Shown piece after piece: positions 17,874 to 27,123 of a DNA stretch of 40,527 nt (positions are counted from its first letter, which is position 1; each line of letters begins with the position of its first letter). This DNA is from Hyphomicrobiales bacterium. GTDB taxonomy: Bacteria > Pseudomonadota > Alphaproteobacteria > Rhizobiales > Methyloligellaceae. Made by a program: the position numbers and the translations under genes. Under the pieces are notes generated by a model. It saw only the letters and a program-made list of their open reading frames with translations. It did not search any database and was not told where the DNA came from. The stretch is from NCBI GenBank assembly GCA_021775575.1, contig JAJFHO010000253.1:1-40527 (forward strand), read 5' to 3'.

Positions 17874-19370
17874 CTAAGAGTGAAACCACCGTGAGACAGC
17901 TTTCCGATCGGATTGGGAAAGCGTCATGAAGAGCTTTGTCCGCCTGAGCAGAAAATCCTCCGCTGTTGCGGCGTCTTCGGTTTCCCGCGAGAAGACCAAC
18001 TCCGCCTCGGGCACGCCCGGGACAATTTCATGCGCCAATCCAGGCCGGTGGGCGATCTGGTCGAACAAAGCCATCATACGGTCGCCATAGGTGCGGGCCC
18101 AGCGATGGCGAATGTGCGAGCCAAGCGCTTCCGGCCCATGTTCGGCGTGGCTTGCCAGCTCCTCATGCGAAAAATGCCCGCCGGGCAGGATCGCGCTGCG
18201 CGTCCAGCGTCCGCCCATGCGCGCGCCCATCCGGGCAAGGCGCCGCATCACCGTCTCGGCCAGATGGCGGTGCGTCGTCAATTTCCCGCCATAAACAGTC
18301 ACGAACCCGCCATTGCCCTGCGCGCGGTAATTCAAATCGGAACCGCGTGTGACCTTGCTGGGGTCTCTGCTGCCATCGTCGATGAGCGGGCGCACGCCCG
18401 ACCAGGTCCAGACGATATCTTCCGGTTCGGCAGCCCCTCCGGGATGTGCGAAGTAGCGGTTGTAGACGCGCAGCAGATAGTCCGCTTCCGCAGCGGTGCA
18501 TTTTGCGTCGGAGGGATCGCCGTCATGCGGTACATCCGTCGTGCCGATTACGAGGAACCGGTTCCGCAGCCAGGGCAGCGTGAACACCACGCGTCCGTCG
18601 TCATTCTGCAGCGTGTAGGCGTTGAGTTCTGGCGGTTCCGGCATCGGCAGGACAAGATGGCTGCCGCGAATGAGCCGAAGATCCTGCGCCGCCGGCGGCG
18701 CATCGCATAGTCCGGCAATCTCATTGGCCCAGGGACCGGCGGCATTCACGACGAAACGGGCGTCGACCTCAAAGCGGTTGCCGCCCTGAGACAGGGTGAC
18801 GGAATAGCCGTCTTCCTTCGCCCGGATGTCTTTCACCGCGCGGCGGTTGGCGATATCGGCGCCGCGTTCGCGGGCATCGATCAGAAGCGCCAACACCAGC
18901 CGGGCGTCGTCGGTACGGCAATCGTGATAATGCAGTACCGCATTGAGCTTTTCCGGGCGCAGCCGCGGCAGGGCGCCGATTTCGGCGCGTGAAAGACGGC
19001 CGCTGGCGGCGAGAGATTTGCTGCCGGACAGAAAGTCGTAGAGTTTCAGGCCAAGATGAACGAGCCAGGCCGGGCGTTTCTGGTCCGAGGTCAGCGGCAT
19101 CAGGAATTTGAGCGGTTCGACGAGATAAGGCGCCGCCTTGAGGAGGCTTTCGCGCTCGCGCAGCGACTGCCGCACCAGCGAAAACTCGTATGACTCAAGA
19201 TAGCGAAGTCCGCCGTGAATAAGTTTGGACGAGGCGGATGACGTGGCACAGGCGTAATCACCTTTTTCGGCGAGCATGACCGACAGGCCACGTCCCGCGG
19301 CGTCGCGCGCGATTGCGGCACCGTTGATTCCGCCGCCGACTACAAGCAGATCAACCGCTCTTTTCGTCAT
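17874..19370 (-). CDS. glpD: Aerobic glycerol-3-phosphate dehydrogenase
   Basis: DLLVVGGGINGAAIARDAAGRGLSVMLAEKGDYACATSSASSKLIHGGLRYLE; WTWSGVRPLIDDG. Confidence 0.95.
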   Translation of the reverse strand: MTKRAVDLLVVGGGINGAAIARDAAGRGLSVMLAEKGDYACATSSASSKLIHGGLRYLESYEFSLVRQSLRERESLLKAAPYLVEPLKFLMPLTSDQKRPAWLVHLGLKLYDFLSGSKSLAASGRLSRAEIGALPRLRPEKLNAVLHYHDCRTDDARLVLALLIDARERGADIANRRAVKDIRAKEDGYSVTLSQGGNRFEVDARFVVNAAGPWANEIAGLCDAPPAAQDLRLIRGSHLVLPMPEPPELNAYTLQNDDGRVVFTLPWLRNRFLVIGTTDVPHDGDPSDAKCTAAEADYLLRVYNRYFAHPGGAAEPEDIVWTWSGVRPLIDDGSRDPSKVTRGSDLNYRAQGNGGFVTVYGGKLTTHRHLAETVMRRLARMGARMGGRWTRSAILPGGHFSHEELASHAEHGPEALGSHIRHRWARTYGDRMMALFDQIAHRPGLAHEIVPGVPEAELVFSRETEDAATAEDFLLRRTKLFMTLSQSDRKAVSRWFHS

Positions 19371-19455
19371 GAGTGCAAGTCCTGGTATAGCCGCGCAGCG
19401 ACTCGCGCCCGCGCCAAGGGTAGGTGGCTCGGATTGTCAAACCGAGCCGGTCCGG

Positions 19456-20466
19456 TCAGGCGACGCCGGCTCGCAATAGGTCGTGAATATGGACGATTCC
19501 AACCGGGAGATCGTCTTCGACGATGAAAAGCGCGGTAATATTGGAGCTATTGATCAATTCCAGGGCCGCGCTGGCGAGCGTGTCGGGCGTCGCGGTTTTG
19601 GGGCTGCCGGTCATTATCGTCCCGGCACTGCGATTGACGAGATCGTCGCCCATGTTTCGCCGCAGGTCGCCATCCGTAATAATGCCGGCGAGCTTGCCGT
19701 CCGCGTCGACGACGCCAAGGCATCCGAAGCTTTTTTCCGTCATCGTCACAAGCGCTTCGCCCATGACCATATCGGTGTTGACCAATGGCAGCTCGCTTCC
19801 GGTGTGCATGATGTCGGAGACGAATTTCAGCTTGGCGCCAAGCTGCCCGCCCGGATGGTAGGTCTTGAAGTCCCTTGCGGTGAAGCCCTTGCTTTCCAGC
19901 AGAGCGATCGCCAGGCAGTCGCCCAGTGCGAGTTGCATTATCGTTGAGGTCGTGGGCGCGAGCCCATGCGGGCAGGCCTCCTTGGTTTTCGGGAGGACGA
20001 GGGAGATTTCCGCGGCCTTGGACAGAGAGCTGCCGGCCTGTGAGGAAACGGCGATCAGGGGTACGGCAAACCGGCGCGAATAGGTGATCAGGTTGGCGAG
20101 TTCGATCGTCTCTCCCGACCAGGAAAAGGCCAGCACGACGTCGTCGCGGGCAATCATGCCGAGATCGCCATGACTGGCTTCGCTCGGATGTACGAAATAG
20201 GCGGGCGTGCCGGTCGAAGCAAGCGTCGCGGCGACTTTTTGGCCGACATGGCCGCTTTTGCCCATACCGGTAACGATTGTCCGGCCGCTGGCCTTGCCGA
20301 TCAGGCTGACAGCGCCGGCAAAAGCTTCAGCCAGTGGTCCGCCGAGAGCGTGCCTGAGCGCACCCAGGCCTTCATATTCAAGTTCGAGCGTGCGGCGCGC
20401 GGAGGCGGCGATCTCGTCGGGGCCCGGGATTTTTCCCTTTGGCACGCTTTTCAGTGACACCGGCAT
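19456..20466 (-). CDS. kdsD: Arabinose-5-phosphate isomerase (KpsF/GutQ), SIS plus two CBS domains
   Basis: GMGKSGHVGQKVAATLASTGTPAYFVHPSEASHGDLGMI; CBS repeats with ITDGDLRR; start MPVSLKS at 20466. Confidence 0.93.
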   Translation of the reverse strand: MPVSLKSVPKGKIPGPDEIAASARRTLELEYEGLGALRHALGGPLAEAFAGAVSLIGKASGRTIVTGMGKSGHVGQKVAATLASTGTPAYFVHPSEASHGDLGMIARDDVVLAFSWSGETIELANLITYSRRFAVPLIAVSSQAGSSLSKAAEISLVLPKTKEACPHGLAPTTSTIMQLALGDCLAIALLESKGFTARDFKTYHPGGQLGAKLKFVSDIMHTGSELPLVNTDMVMGEALVTMTEKSFGCLGVVDADGKLAGIITDGDLRRNMGDDLVNRSAGTIMTGSPKTATPDTLASAALELINSSNITALFIVEDDLPVGIVHIHDLLRAGVA

Positions 20467-20655
20467 GGCGGTTCTTATTCCTTCAGTGGACAGGGTATCG
20501 GACCACGGCACATTAGCCGCTCGCATCGCTCCATTCCAGCGCCATTCGTGCTGCGATGGGCGATGTCGGGGCAGACTTGGCGCAACTTTATGGTAAACGG
20601 CTCATTAACCCGTCTCACCTTAATCTTCAGCAGTAATCGGTAGTGCGTACCCTAA

Positions 20656-20679
20656 CCGGGCTTCGTTAAGAAGCGCCGG
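20656..20679. promoter_or_regulatory. Stem-loop in leader of outer-membrane barrel gene
   Basis: CCGG-GCTTC-GTTAA-GAAGC-g-CCGG. Confidence 0.4.
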
Positions 20680-20691
20680 GCCCTGTGACTT

Positions 20692-22371
20692 ATGAGACGG
20701 TGCCACGTGCCGCGTTCCACTGAAAATTACCGGTTTCACCGAGCTGCCGCTGTGCCGCTCCTTATGGTCCTGGGGGTGGCCGGAGCGGGGAGCGCGCTGG
20801 CGCAGACGCCTGAACAGCGCGATGGCGCGCGACCGGGCGCATCCGCCGTCGGCTCGGGCGGGCAACGGCAAATTGAAGACCTTCGCAGGCAAATCGACCC
20901 TGATGCGCCGGCCGACCCTTTTGCCGCCGACCGCGCCGCCGACGATGCTAGGGAAAGCCGCCGGCGCAGCGAACGCGGCAGAGCGCTGGACGGGAGCCTG
21001 GACATCGAAATCGATCGGGCTGACGATAATTCAGCCGAGGGCATCTCCGCGCGCGACGATACCGATTCGCTCGACGATGCCGACGACAGGGCCCCCTCGC
21101 GCGACCGCGATGGTCAGGACCGCACTGCGACCGAGGACCAACGGGACGACCGCGTGCCTCAAACAGCGGACCCGCTTCTGGCGTCGGACAGCGATGACGA
21201 TAGAGCCGCCACCGGCCGCGACATATCCGAGACCAGCCCCTACGACGCGACGGGAATCCGTGTTGGCAGCTTTCTGCTGTTCCCCGAACTCAGCGTCGAG
21301 ACGGTATTCACCGACAATGTGCTGCAATCATCGACCAGCGCGCGCTCCGACCATGCCTACGCCTTGTCGCCAAGCCTTGTTCTTCGGTCCGACTGGAGTC
21401 GCCACTCGCTGGAAGCCACGCTCGCTGCGACGCGGAGCTATTACGATGATTTCCAGGAGCAGGATGATGAGACCTACGCCGGCGCGCTGCAGGGACGCTT
21501 CGATGTAACGCGCCGGACGGCAATTCAGCTCGATACGGCCTATCTGTTCGACAAGGAAGAAGTCTCCTCCGACGATACGCCGGCCGGGGCGGCAGAACGT
21601 ACACCATTCATCATACGCAGCGCGGAGGCCGAACTGCGGCATCGTTTCAACCGGCTGACCGCCAGCCTGCGCGGGCGGCTCAGCGATGAAGACTATGACG
21701 ACGTGGCGCTGATTGGCGGGGGAACCGCGAATAATGACGACCGCGATCTGACCGAGCGGGAAGTGACGGGACGTCTGTCTTACGAATTCCGGCCTGGAGT
21801 CGCCGGGTTCATCGAAGGCAGCAGGAATGAGCGCGACTTCGACACGCCGATCGACGATAACGGTATTCGCAGCGGATCGCAGGGCTACCGGGCCCTGACC
21901 GGCCTGACGCTGGAATTCACCGGCAAGCTCACCGGTGAAATTGCCGCCGGGTTCGCCCGGCAGACGCCCGAGGAAACGCGCCTTGAAGATGTGTCGGGGC
22001 TGATATTCACTGCCGGCCTGGAATGGCGGGCGACGCCGTTGACCACATTGCGGTTCGACGCCACATCCGAAATTGAGGAGACCACGCTGGCCAATTCTGC
22101 CGGAGCGCTGGTGCGGCGGGCCGAAATCTCCGTCGAACACGCTTTCCGCGAAAATATAATCGCCGGTATCGCGTTCGGCTATGAAATGGAAGACTTCTCG
22201 GGTTCGGGCCAGCAGGATCGGGACTATACGGCCGGCATTACCGGCGAATATTTGTTGACGCCGTCGGCCGCACTGACCGGCTCTTATGAATTCAACAAAT
22301 CCACAAGCAGCATACCGGGCAACGATTATGTCGAGAACGAAGTGCGGCTCGGCTTCCGGCTGCGGCGGTGA
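20692..22371 (+). CDS. Outer-membrane beta-barrel protein (BBP2-like) with Asp/Arg-rich N-terminal linker
   Basis: Signal peptide (AAAVPLLMVLGVAGAGSALAQ), amphipathic repeats such as GSFLLFPELSVETVFTDNVLQ and terminal YVENEVRLGFRLRR; start uncertain (20692 or GTG 20707). Confidence 0.85.
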   Translation: MRRCHVPRSTENYRFHRAAAVPLLMVLGVAGAGSALAQTPEQRDGARPGASAVGSGGQRQIEDLRRQIDPDAPADPFAADRAADDARESRRRSERGRALDGSLDIEIDRADDNSAEGISARDDTDSLDDADDRAPSRDRDGQDRTATEDQRDDRVPQTADPLLASDSDDDRAATGRDISETSPYDATGIRVGSFLLFPELSVETVFTDNVLQSSTSARSDHAYALSPSLVLRSDWSRHSLEATLAATRSYYDDFQEQDDETYAGALQGRFDVTRRTAIQLDTAYLFDKEEVSSDDTPAGAAERTPFIIRSAEAELRHRFNRLTASLRGRLSDEDYDDVALIGGGTANNDDRDLTEREVTGRLSYEFRPGVAGFIEGSRNERDFDTPIDDNGIRSGSQGYRALTGLTLEFTGKLTGEIAAGFARQTPEETRLEDVSGLIFTAGLEWRATPLTTLRFDATSEIEETTLANSAGALVRRAEISVEHAFRENIIAGIAFGYEMEDFSGSGQQDRDYTAGITGEYLLTPSAALTGSYEFNKSTSSIPGNDYVENEVRLGFRLRR

Positions 22372-22388
22372 CGTCGCCGGCGGTCCGT

Positions 22389-23261
22389 TCAGATCAGCCT
22401 TTTGATCTCTTCGCGCAGGGCCGGCGCGATTTCCTCGCGCGCCAGAGCGAAGGCCAGATTGGCGGCAAGGAAACCAACCTTCGAACCGCAATCGAAACTG
22501 CGCCCTTCATATCGGACACCGTGAAAGGGCTGCGTGGCAAGCAGGGTGATCATCGCATCGGTGAGCTGAATCTCGCCGCCAGCGCCGCGCTCCTGGTTTT
22601 CCAGGATGCCGAATATTTCGGGCTGCAGGATGTAGCGGCCCATGATGATCAGGTTGGATGGTGCCGTCCCCGGCGCCGGTTTCTCGACCATTCCCGTGAT
22701 TGGAATTGCGTTTCCATCATCTTCGCCAATGCTGACGACGCCATAATTCTGCGTATCGCTTTCCGGCACTTCTTCCAGGGCCAGCACGTTGCCGCCACGC
22801 GCTTCATAGATCTCGTTCAGTTGCGCCAGGCAGCCTTTGCCTGCGGCCTGAACCAGAACATCGGGGAGCAGCAGGGCAAAGGGTTCGCCGCCGACCAGAT
22901 CGCGGGCGCACCAGACCGCGTGGCCGAGGCCAAGCGGCGACTGCTGGCGGGTAAAGCTGGTCTGGCCCGCGTCCGGCATATCGGTTTCGAGCAAATCGAG
23001 CTCGGCCTGTTTGCCGCGCTCCCGCAGCACCGATTCAAGCTCGAACTGCCGGTCGAAATGATCCTCGATAATGCTCTTGTTCCGCCCGGTTACGAAAATG
23101 AAATGTTCGATTCCAGCCGCCCGCGCCTCATCGACGACATGCTGAATCAGCGGTCTGTCGACCACGGTCAGCATTTCCTTCGGCATCGCCTTGGTCGCCG
23201 GCAGGAACCGGGTGCCAAGGCCGGCGACGGGGAAGACGGCTTTTCGTATCGGTTGGGTCAT
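22389..23261 (-). CDS. galU: UTP-glucose-1-phosphate uridylyltransferase
   Basis: [41 protein letters not shown]; start MTQPIRKA at 23261. Confidence 0.96.
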   Translation of the reverse strand: MTQPIRKAVFPVAGLGTRFLPATKAMPKEMLTVVDRPLIQHVVDEARAAGIEHFIFVTGRNKSIIEDHFDRQFELESVLRERGKQAELDLLETDMPDAGQTSFTRQQSPLGLGHAVWCARDLVGGEPFALLLPDVLVQAAGKGCLAQLNEIYEARGGNVLALEEVPESDTQNYGVVSIGEDDGNAIPITGMVEKPAPGTAPSNLIIMGRYILQPEIFGILENQERGAGGEIQLTDAMITLLATQPFHGVRYEGRSFDCGSKVGFLAANLAFALAREEIAPALREEIKRLI

Positions 23262-23343
23262 AAATTCAGTTTCCGGTAACCAAGAAATTCGAGAATCACC
23301 TTGTAACCAAGGATGGTACAGGCCGCCAGCTGCGGGCTTAGCG

Positions 23344-23356
23344 GTCGTTAAACGAC
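23344..23356. promoter_or_regulatory. Palindrome GTCGTTAAACGAC between divergent galU and galE
   Basis: 6-bp arms GTCGTT/AACGAC around a single A. Confidence 0.4.
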
Positions 23357-23417
23357 TTTCCTGTATCACAGCGTCATTGCGAAAAGCTTATCTCCGGGGG
23401 GAAAGGGCGTTAGTGCT

Positions 23418-24410
23418 ATGACCGTTCTGGTTACCGGCGGCGCCGGATATATCGGCAGTCACATGGTCCTCGAATTGCTGGACAGCGGCGAGGAGGTTGT
23501 TGTCGTCGACAATTTGTCTACCGGCTTCCGCTGGGCGGTTGCCGATGCCGCGAAACTGATCGTCGGCGACGTTGCCGATCAGGAACTTGTCGGCGGCTTG
23601 ATTGCAGAACATGGCGTCGACGCCATCATTCATTTCGCCGGGTCGATCGTCGTTCCCGATTCGATCGCCGATCCGCTCGGTTACTATCTCAACAACACCG
23701 TCAAATCGCGCGCCCTCATCGAATGCGCGGTGAATTGCAGCGTGAAACATTTTATCTTTTCCTCGACCGCCGCCGTTTACGGCATGCCGGAAGAAAACCC
23801 GGTTTTCGAAGACGCTTCGCTGCGGCCGATCTCGCCCTACGGCACCTCGAAACTGATGACGGAGATCATGCTGGGTGACGCCGGTAAGGCGCATGATCTC
23901 GATTTTGTCGCGCTGCGCTATTTCAATGTCGCCGGCGCCGACCCCAAGGGCCGTTCCGGCCAGTCGACGCCGCGCGCCACTCATCTCATCAAGGTGGCCT
24001 CGCAGGCGGCGCTCGGCCAGAGGCCGCATCTGGAGGTGTTCGGGACGGACTATCCGACGCCCGACGGCACCTGCATCCGCGACTATATCCATGTTACCGA
24101 CCTGGTCCGCGCGCATATGGCGGCGCTTGCGCTGTTGCGTCGTGGCGGGGGCAGCCAGGTGCTGAACTGCGGCTATGGCCGTGGTGCTTCGGTGCTGGAG
24201 GTGATCGAGGCGGTCAAGAAGGCCTCCGGCGCCGATTTTCCGGTTCGAATTGCGGAACGCCGGCCTGGCGATCCGGCGGCGCTGGTGGCCGGCGCGGAGC
24301 GTATCCGCGAGGTGTTGGGCTGGATGCCGCGCTATGACGATCTGGATATGATCGTCGCCCAGGCGCTGGCGTGGGAGCGGAGGTTGAGCGCGCTGAAGGA
24401 AGCCTCCTGA
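23418..24410 (+). CDS. galE: UDP-glucose 4-epimerase
   Basis: TVLVTGGAGYIGSHMVLELLDSGEEVVVVDNLSTG; FSSTAAVYGMPEENPV; SPYGTSKLMTE. Confidence 0.96.
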   Translation: MTVLVTGGAGYIGSHMVLELLDSGEEVVVVDNLSTGFRWAVADAAKLIVGDVADQELVGGLIAEHGVDAIIHFAGSIVVPDSIADPLGYYLNNTVKSRALIECAVNCSVKHFIFSSTAAVYGMPEENPVFEDASLRPISPYGTSKLMTEIMLGDAGKAHDLDFVALRYFNVAGADPKGRSGQSTPRATHLIKVASQAALGQRPHLEVFGTDYPTPDGTCIRDYIHVTDLVRAHMAALALLRRGGGSQVLNCGYGRGASVLEVIEAVKKASGADFPVRIAERRPGDPAALVAGAERIREVLGWMPRYDDLDMIVAQALAWERRLSALKEAS

Positions 24411-24545
24411 CGCCAGCGGCGATTGCAGACCAGTCATCGACTTGCCTACTTTTCACCAAGCTTCGATCCGGCTGCGCATTGACGCTTTCTCTGGCTCTGT
24501 TATTGCTCACAAGCAGTGACAATGTTGCGGGGAGGTGCGGCAGGG

Positions 24546-25874
24546 ATGCGGGGTCGCAAGATAATCGCTCGGTGGCTTTTCTGTTTTGGCATGGCGGCTT
24601 ATGCGCTGGCCGCCGGCCTTCCACCGGCACCGGTAGTTGCCGCGACAAAGCAGGAGGTCGCGGCCTATCGAAAAGCCGTCGGCAAACGTTTTGCCGGGTG
24701 GGTTCGGCAATTACGGGCCGAGGCGCAGGCAAAGGGCATCCGCGCATCGACATTCGATGTCGCGATGAAAGGCGTGAAAGTCAATTGGTCGCTGCGTGAT
24801 CTTGCCCCGCCGGACCTCGGGCCCGGGCAGCCGGCCCGGCCCGCGGTTGAGAAGAAGAGCCGCCAGAAACAGCAGCCCGAATTTGACAGGCCCGCGAAAT
24901 ATTTCCCGCCCAACGGTTTGGCCTATGTAACCAAGCTCGGCCGACAGAAACGCTCGGCCTGGGGCAAAACCCTGGAGGCGATTGAGAAGAAATATGGCGT
25001 CGAGCCGCATGTCGTGCTCGCGATCTGGGGCCGCGAAACGGCCTATGGTCGCGCCAAGCTGCCCTATTATGCGATCGCGGCGCTGGCCACGCAGGCCTTT
25101 ATGGGGCGGCGCGCGGAAAAATTCCGCGAGGAACTTCTGCTTGCGCTGCAAATACTGGACGAAGGCCATATCACGCGCGCCGGCATGAAAAGCTCATGGG
25201 CCGGAGCGATGGGGCACACGCAGTTTCTGCCCAGCGATTTCCGCAAATATGCGGTCGATTTCAACGGTGACGGCAAGCTCGATATTTGGGGCACGATCCC
25301 CGACGCGCTCGCCTCCACAGCCAATTTCCTGCGCTCAAACGGCTGGGAGGCCGGCAAGACCTGGGGCTATGAGGTCAGCCTGCCCAAAGGCTTCGATTGC
25401 ACGCTTGAAGGCGTCGCGGGCGAACGCAGCATCGGGGAGTGGGTCGACCTCGGCGTTACCCGGACGCGCGCGCGCAAATTCCGCCCTGACCGGCTGCCCG
25501 AGCGCGCCTATCTCGTCGCCCCGGCGGGGACGCTCGGGCCGGCCTTTCTGGTGCTGAAGAATTTTGCCGTGTTCCGGACCTACAACAAGGCCGACCTCTA
25601 TGCCCTTTATGTCGGTCACGTCGCCGACCGCATCGCTCTTGGCGGCGCCTTCGAGGGGGGGTGGTCACGGGTTGAGAGCTTCACCCGCGACGAGATGAAA
25701 CGCCTGCAGCAAGCGGTAACGGATGCCGGCTTCAATGTCGGCAAGATCGACGGTCTGATGGGGACGATCACCCGCGCGGCGATCGGCAAATGGCAGCGCA
25801 AGCTTGGACTGCCCGTCACCTGCTATCCGCCGCGCTCGTTGCTGAAGAGGGCGGCGGCGCGCGCGCCTGAGTGA
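24546..25874 (+). CDS. MltB-type (SLT_2) lytic murein transglycosylase with C-terminal PG-binding domain, copy 1
   Basis: VVLAIWGRETAYGRAKLPYYAIAALATQAF, SSWAGAMGHTQFLPSDFRKYAVDFNGDGKLDIWGTIPDALASTANFL; C-terminal DAGFNVGKIDGLMGTITRAAIGKWQRKLGL. Confidence 0.94.
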   Translation: MRGRKIIARWLFCFGMAAYALAAGLPPAPVVAATKQEVAAYRKAVGKRFAGWVRQLRAEAQAKGIRASTFDVAMKGVKVNWSLRDLAPPDLGPGQPARPAVEKKSRQKQQPEFDRPAKYFPPNGLAYVTKLGRQKRSAWGKTLEAIEKKYGVEPHVVLAIWGRETAYGRAKLPYYAIAALATQAFMGRRAEKFREELLLALQILDEGHITRAGMKSSWAGAMGHTQFLPSDFRKYAVDFNGDGKLDIWGTIPDALASTANFLRSNGWEAGKTWGYEVSLPKGFDCTLEGVAGERSIGEWVDLGVTRTRARKFRPDRLPERAYLVAPAGTLGPAFLVLKNFAVFRTYNKADLYALYVGHVADRIALGGAFEGGWSRVESFTRDEMKRLQQAVTDAGFNVGKIDGLMGTITRAAIGKWQRKLGLPVTCYPPRSLLKRAAARAPE

Positions 25875-25877
25875 GCC

Positions 25878-26285
25878 ATGGGCCAAGCGCTTCGTCATGC
25901 AGCCCTTGTTGTCTCCGCCATTATGATCTCGGGGTGCGGAACCTCGGGACAGGTGAATCGGGATGAGAGCAATGGCCAGTCCATATCCCTGTCGCCGGCC
26001 CAAATCCAGATCGTGAGGAACGGCGTGAAGTCGATGATCGCCAATCCGGAGTCGGCCGAGTTTACCAAGATGACGGCCCTGACATTCGCCGGAGAGGAGG
26101 GCGTGCAGATCTGCGGCCATGTCAAATACAAGGATGCAACCGGTGCCGATGCGCCGATGCAGCCTTTCTATCTGGAACTGAGAGAGGCCGGCGGCAAGCC
26201 GGTGGCGGAACGCGGTCAAGTGGGCTCGAGCCCGTCGGCGCTGTCGAAGGTCAATTTCATGTGCCGCCGGCATGGCGGAGGATGA
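25878..26285 (+). CDS. Small predicted lipoprotein
   Basis: N-terminus ALVVSAIMISGCGTSGQ with ISGC lipobox; family not recognised. Confidence 0.7.
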   Translation: MGQALRHAALVVSAIMISGCGTSGQVNRDESNGQSISLSPAQIQIVRNGVKSMIANPESAEFTKMTALTFAGEEGVQICGHVKYKDATGADAPMQPFYLELREAGGKPVAERGQVGSSPSALSKVNFMCRRHGGG

Positions 26286-26297
26286 AGCCGCGGCGGG

Positions 26298-26981
26298 TCA
26301 CGCGATGGTCGGCGCGGCCGGCGGTTTTTTCAGATGCTCGCTCTTGACCCACACCCTGCACCCCTCGGCTCCGGCCCTGGCCTTGAGCGTTCCACCCGCC
26401 GGCAGGCGCAGCCAGGACTGGTAGGTGAAGGCTTCTCCGCCTTCTGAAAAGGACCCCTCAAGGACGAGAAGTTCCATGCCGCCCGGCGTGTCGAGTTCGA
26501 CGTCGGCGTCCGGCGCCCAGCTTTCGACCCGCACGTCCTCGCCCGCATCCTTGTACAGCGGCGCAACCGATACGCCGGGGCGATCGGGCGCCGCTTCTTC
26601 GCTCAGCGTGTCTGTCTGCGTGTAGATTTGCGTGCGATCGTCGGGATCGAATTGCCAGAGCTTGACGAAAATTACGCAGCCCGCTTTGGAACCCGGCGTG
26701 TGTTTCGATGTCGGCGGGTTACGGACATAGGTCCCGGCCGCAAAGTCGCCATGCTCGTCTTGGAACACGCCTTCCAGCACAAGGAACTCTTCGCCGCCCG
26801 TATGTACATGGGATGAGAAGTGGCTGTTCGGGGCGTAGCGGACGATGGTCGTCGCGCGCGCGACTTCATCGCCAATCCGGTCCAGCATCCGCCGCTCGAC
26901 CCCCGCCATGGGCGACGCGACCCATTCCATCGATGCTCCATGCATCGACGCGCGCCTGGAAAAATCCGCATTTATTTCCAT
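26298..26981 (-). CDS. ChrR-like bicupin protein
   Basis: VRYAPNSHFSSHVHTGGEEFLVLEGVFQDEHGDFAAGTYVRNPPTSKHTP cupin plus second degenerate cupin GMELLVLEGSFSEGGEAFTYQSWLRLPAG; start MEINADF at 26981. Confidence 0.85.
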   Translation of the reverse strand: MEINADFSRRASMHGASMEWVASPMAGVERRMLDRIGDEVARATTIVRYAPNSHFSSHVHTGGEEFLVLEGVFQDEHGDFAAGTYVRNPPTSKHTPGSKAGCVIFVKLWQFDPDDRTQIYTQTDTLSEEAAPDRPGVSVAPLYKDAGEDVRVESWAPDADVELDTPGGMELLVLEGSFSEGGEAFTYQSWLRLPAGGTLKARAGAEGCRVWVKSEHLKKPPAAPTIA

Positions 26982-27123
26982 CAAGAAGCTCCCTAGGGAA
27001 TGGCGGCCCGGTGGCTGCGCCGGACGATGACGGCGGGCATCGCTTCGCTCACGATGACATGAAGGGTCCATTGTCCTAGATTGGGCCGCGAAAGGCAAAA
27101 TCGGCGAATAAGATGTGCGAGTA

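Noticed and set aside
21328-22491. 387-aa minus-strand ORF opposite the outer-membrane barrel gene
   Set aside because: Shadow ORF; the plus strand has signal peptide and barrel features and the reverse frame has none.
23388-24437. 349-aa minus-strand ORF opposite galE
   Set aside because: Shadow ORF of galE.
26990-26999. TCCCTAGGGA palindrome next to the bicupin start
   Set aside because: Overlaps the probable Shine-Dalgarno (AGGGAG on the minus strand), so it is sufficiently explained.
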